From NCBI GenBank assembly GCA_028279305.1, contig JANQOA010000395.1:1-35476 (forward strand): a DNA stretch of 35,476 nucleotides, given 5' to 3'. The notes beneath the pieces were generated by a model that had not been told where the DNA came from, searched no databases, and saw only the letters and a list, made by a program, of their open reading frames with translations. The position numbers and the translations under genes were made by a program. Source of the DNA: Pseudomonadales bacterium. GTDB taxonomy: Bacteria > Pseudomonadota > Gammaproteobacteria > Pseudomonadales > Azotimanducaceae. Shown in pieces: positions 33,920-35,476 of the stretch (its first letter is position 1; the number at the start of each line of letters is the position of its first letter).

Positions 33920-34071
33920 ATAAGAATAAGACGAACAAGAAGAACAAAAATAACTAGCAGGCAGGGCACGTTACTGGCCCGCGGCTGACAGCTGAATCGA
34001 AAGCAGTGTTTTTGCATTGGCCGTCGGGTACCAGCCACCGGGTTGGTTGCGACTTAAAACGTGAACAACAC

Positions 34072-35476
34072 TTGAAAAAGAACATCGTGCAATTTGAGCG
34101 CTCCGAGCATGTGGCGGAAGACTGGTACCTGGTGGCCAACCGGAACAGTCTGACCATCAAGATTCGGGGGACGGTAACGCTGGGTGAAACACCCACGGGC
34201 ATGCTGGTTTTGGATTCCAGGGTGGAAGCGGAACGCTGGGTGACGCTGGAAGTTGATCCGAAAGGCTGCCTCAACGTTGTGCATCAGGCGGCCGGGTGCC
34301 GGCTGGAATGTCCGGAACGGTGGGTATTGGATACGGCGGGCGCCATTGTGCCGCGCTGCACCATGCTCGAACTGCCCAACAACCACGTTTACGTCAGCCA
34401 GCAGCTGCAACGCGGCAAGGTGGAACAGCGCGTCATAATTACCCTCAACGAAGCGGCGGGAAGCGCAGATCAGCTCACCCTGGACCCGGATGCTACCTAT
34501 CCGGGCACGTCGCCGCAGATGATCCTGCCGCCGGTGGCGGAGGCCAGTGATCCGGCGGATTTTGAAGCCAAGCGCCAGGCCGGCAAGGGCAACAAAGGCA
34601 GCAAGGGCAAAAAGACGCCGCCGCCGGATGTCAAAGAAGAGGTATCCCAGAACGCCCTGGAAGAAGCGCTGAACGAAGTGGTGTTAACACGGGATGTGCT
34701 GGATGAGATGCTCAGCGCGCTGGAAGCCCAGGACGGACGTAGCACGGACGAGGTGGAAACCACCACCATCACCGACGATGCTTCCACGGCGTTTAATCAG
34801 GGCCCCGCACCTGAAGAACAGAAATCTCGATCTAATAACAAGACACGGGTCAACCCGGCGATGAAGTCTGCCCCGGGTGAAGCTAAAGCCAAGGTGCGTC
34901 TGATCGATGCGGCGCAGGAGGAAGCCGCTGCGGCACCTGACCGGCCGCGCAACCGGCGCCAGGGTCCGCGGCCGGCCAAGGCTGCTGAGGATATACCCCT
35001 GTTGCAGGATGTGGCCAACATATTTGTAGCCCGGGCGGAACAGACCCAGATTAATCCCCGTTTGAAAGAACAGCCGCGTGCAAAACAGGCGGTGCCGGTA
35101 AATGACCGGGCCGCCAAAGCCAAACCGGGACAGCGCCGCGAGCCTGTGGTACACCCGGCAAACGGTGCGGCGGACATGTACGAGCCTGAAGTACAACGGC
35201 GCTCAAGAACGCCCATCACCGTGGCCACCGGTTTTGTGGTGGCGGCCTGTGTATTCGGCTTGTGGCTGTTCAGCGGTCAAGAGGAAGTGGTGGATCCCAA
35301 CGCGACATTCCGTTTTGATCACCTGGGTAATCCGCTGAAGACGGCACCCCCCGGCGGCTTGACGGCGCCGGTGGTAGCGGAAGAAGTTACCGCGCCGGAT
35401 ACCAACCCGGAAATTAACGCCGCGCCCACCGTTTCCATACCGCCGTTGCTGGCGGAAGTGCTGGAAGAACCCGCGG
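34072..35476 (+). CDS. Large single-pass membrane protein with possible N-terminal FHA-like domain, 3' end outside window
   Basis: At least 468 residues, open to the window end. The N-terminal ~125 residues look like one compact beta-rich domain: IRGTVTLGETPTGMLVLDSR, WVTLEVDPKGCLNVV and TMLELPNNHVYVS resemble the strand order of FHA-like domains, a weak visual call. A Lys/Gly-rich linker (~168-182), a helical stretch (~189-220) and a long charged disordered region lead to one TM helix at ~381-401 (PITVATGFVVAACVFGLWLF); the rest would be periplasmic. TTG 34072 (MKKNIVQFERS) is chosen as a natural N-terminus, without a clear ribosome site; GTG 34087 or GTG 34006 are alternatives. The function is unknown; the topology resembles the TonB-like protein at 14142-15527. 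Confidence 0.65.
   Translation, partial: MKKNIVQFERSEHVAEDWYLVANRNSLTIKIRGTVTLGETPTGMLVLDSRVEAERWVTLEVDPKGCLNVVHQAAGCRLECPERWVLDTAGAIVPRCTMLELPNNHVYVSQQLQRGKVEQRVIITLNEAAGSADQLTLDPDATYPGTSPQMILPPVAEASDPADFEAKRQAGKGNKGSKGKKTPPPDVKEEVSQNALEEALNEVVLTRDVLDEMLSALEAQDGRSTDEVETTTITDDASTAFNQGPAPEEQKSRSNNKTRVNPAMKSAPGEAKAKVRLIDAAQEEAAAAPDRPRNRRQGPRPAKAAEDIPLLQDVANIFVARAEQTQINPRLKEQPRAKQAVPVNDRAAKAKPGQRREPVVHPANGAADMYEPEVQRRSRTPITVATGFVVAACVFGLWLFSGQEEVVDPNATFRFDHLGNPLKTAPPGGLTAPVVAEEVTAPDTNPEINAAPTVSIPPLLAEVLEEPA

Larger units (their letters stand above)
33570..34071. other. AT-rich intergenic region, no supported gene
   Basis: About 500 bp unlike the rest of the window: from ~33,740 to ~33,960 the plus strand is A/G-rich and T-poor, with a degenerate decamer array, while the left part holds two TTGYATACGCA repeats. 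Short open frames exist on both strands (for example 33697-33879 minus) but have no ribosome site and read as low-complexity shadows. The promoter of the ligase must be at the left edge and that of the membrane protein at the right. A small RNA cannot be excluded. Confidence 0.55.

Overview
The window looks like a chromosomal stretch from a GC-rich, aerobic, Gram-negative bacterium. The evidence is an RND pump with its periplasmic adaptor, a lipobox lipoprotein, a TonB-type C-terminal domain, a UvrB of exactly E. coli length (673 aa) and a FadR-like GntR regulator. A free-living gammaproteobacterium rich in acyl-CoA catabolism is the best guess, possibly marine, but nothing here proves the genus. 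No tRNA, rRNA, IS element, integrase or CRISPR array was seen.

Layout. Positions 1-4,030 hold lipid/CoA catabolism: the end of an acyl-CoA ligase, two crotonase-fold enzymes, a MaoC hydratase and a luciferase-like (LLM) oxidoreductase translationally coupled to it. Positions 4,108-5,888 hold a GTP cyclohydrolase II homologue with an N-terminal extension, whose stop overlaps the start of an exported PI-PLC-like phosphodiesterase. Positions 5,934-8,462 (minus) hold an SDR, an alpha/beta hydrolase and a second LLM enzyme. Only 9 bp away and divergent lie a haem-dependent N-demethylase-like gene and an M81 (MlrC-like) metallohydrolase, up to 10,781. Positions 11,183-15,527 form a tight three-gene unit closed by a strong terminator: a membrane histidine kinase, a response regulator with two receiver domains, and a membrane-anchored repeat protein ending in a TonB-like domain. 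An acyl-CoA dehydrogenase and a glycine-zipper lipoprotein follow.

Positions 17,464-24,996 (minus) form a five-gene operon read from right to left: FadR-like GntR regulator, HlyD-type adaptor, RND permease, MATE exporter and Gfo/Idh/MocA oxidoreductase. Its upstream region carries three 14-bp-spaced copies of a TGGTCNGRCCA-like box, very close to the E. coli FadR operator. The MATE gene has no normal start codon where its N-terminus should begin. Positions 25,281-28,131 encode a two-subunit 2-oxoacid:ferredoxin oxidoreductase. Divergent from it are a small acidic protein and uvrB. Next comes a minus-strand acyl-CoA ligase/cytochrome P450 pair. A 500-bp AT-rich, purine-biased intergenic region with a degenerate decamer array precedes a large single-pass membrane protein that runs off the right end.

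The genes most likely to form poorly described systems are the kinase/double-receiver/TonB-like unit, the regulator-RND-MATE-oxidoreductase operon with its triple operator, and the N-demethylase/M81 pair.
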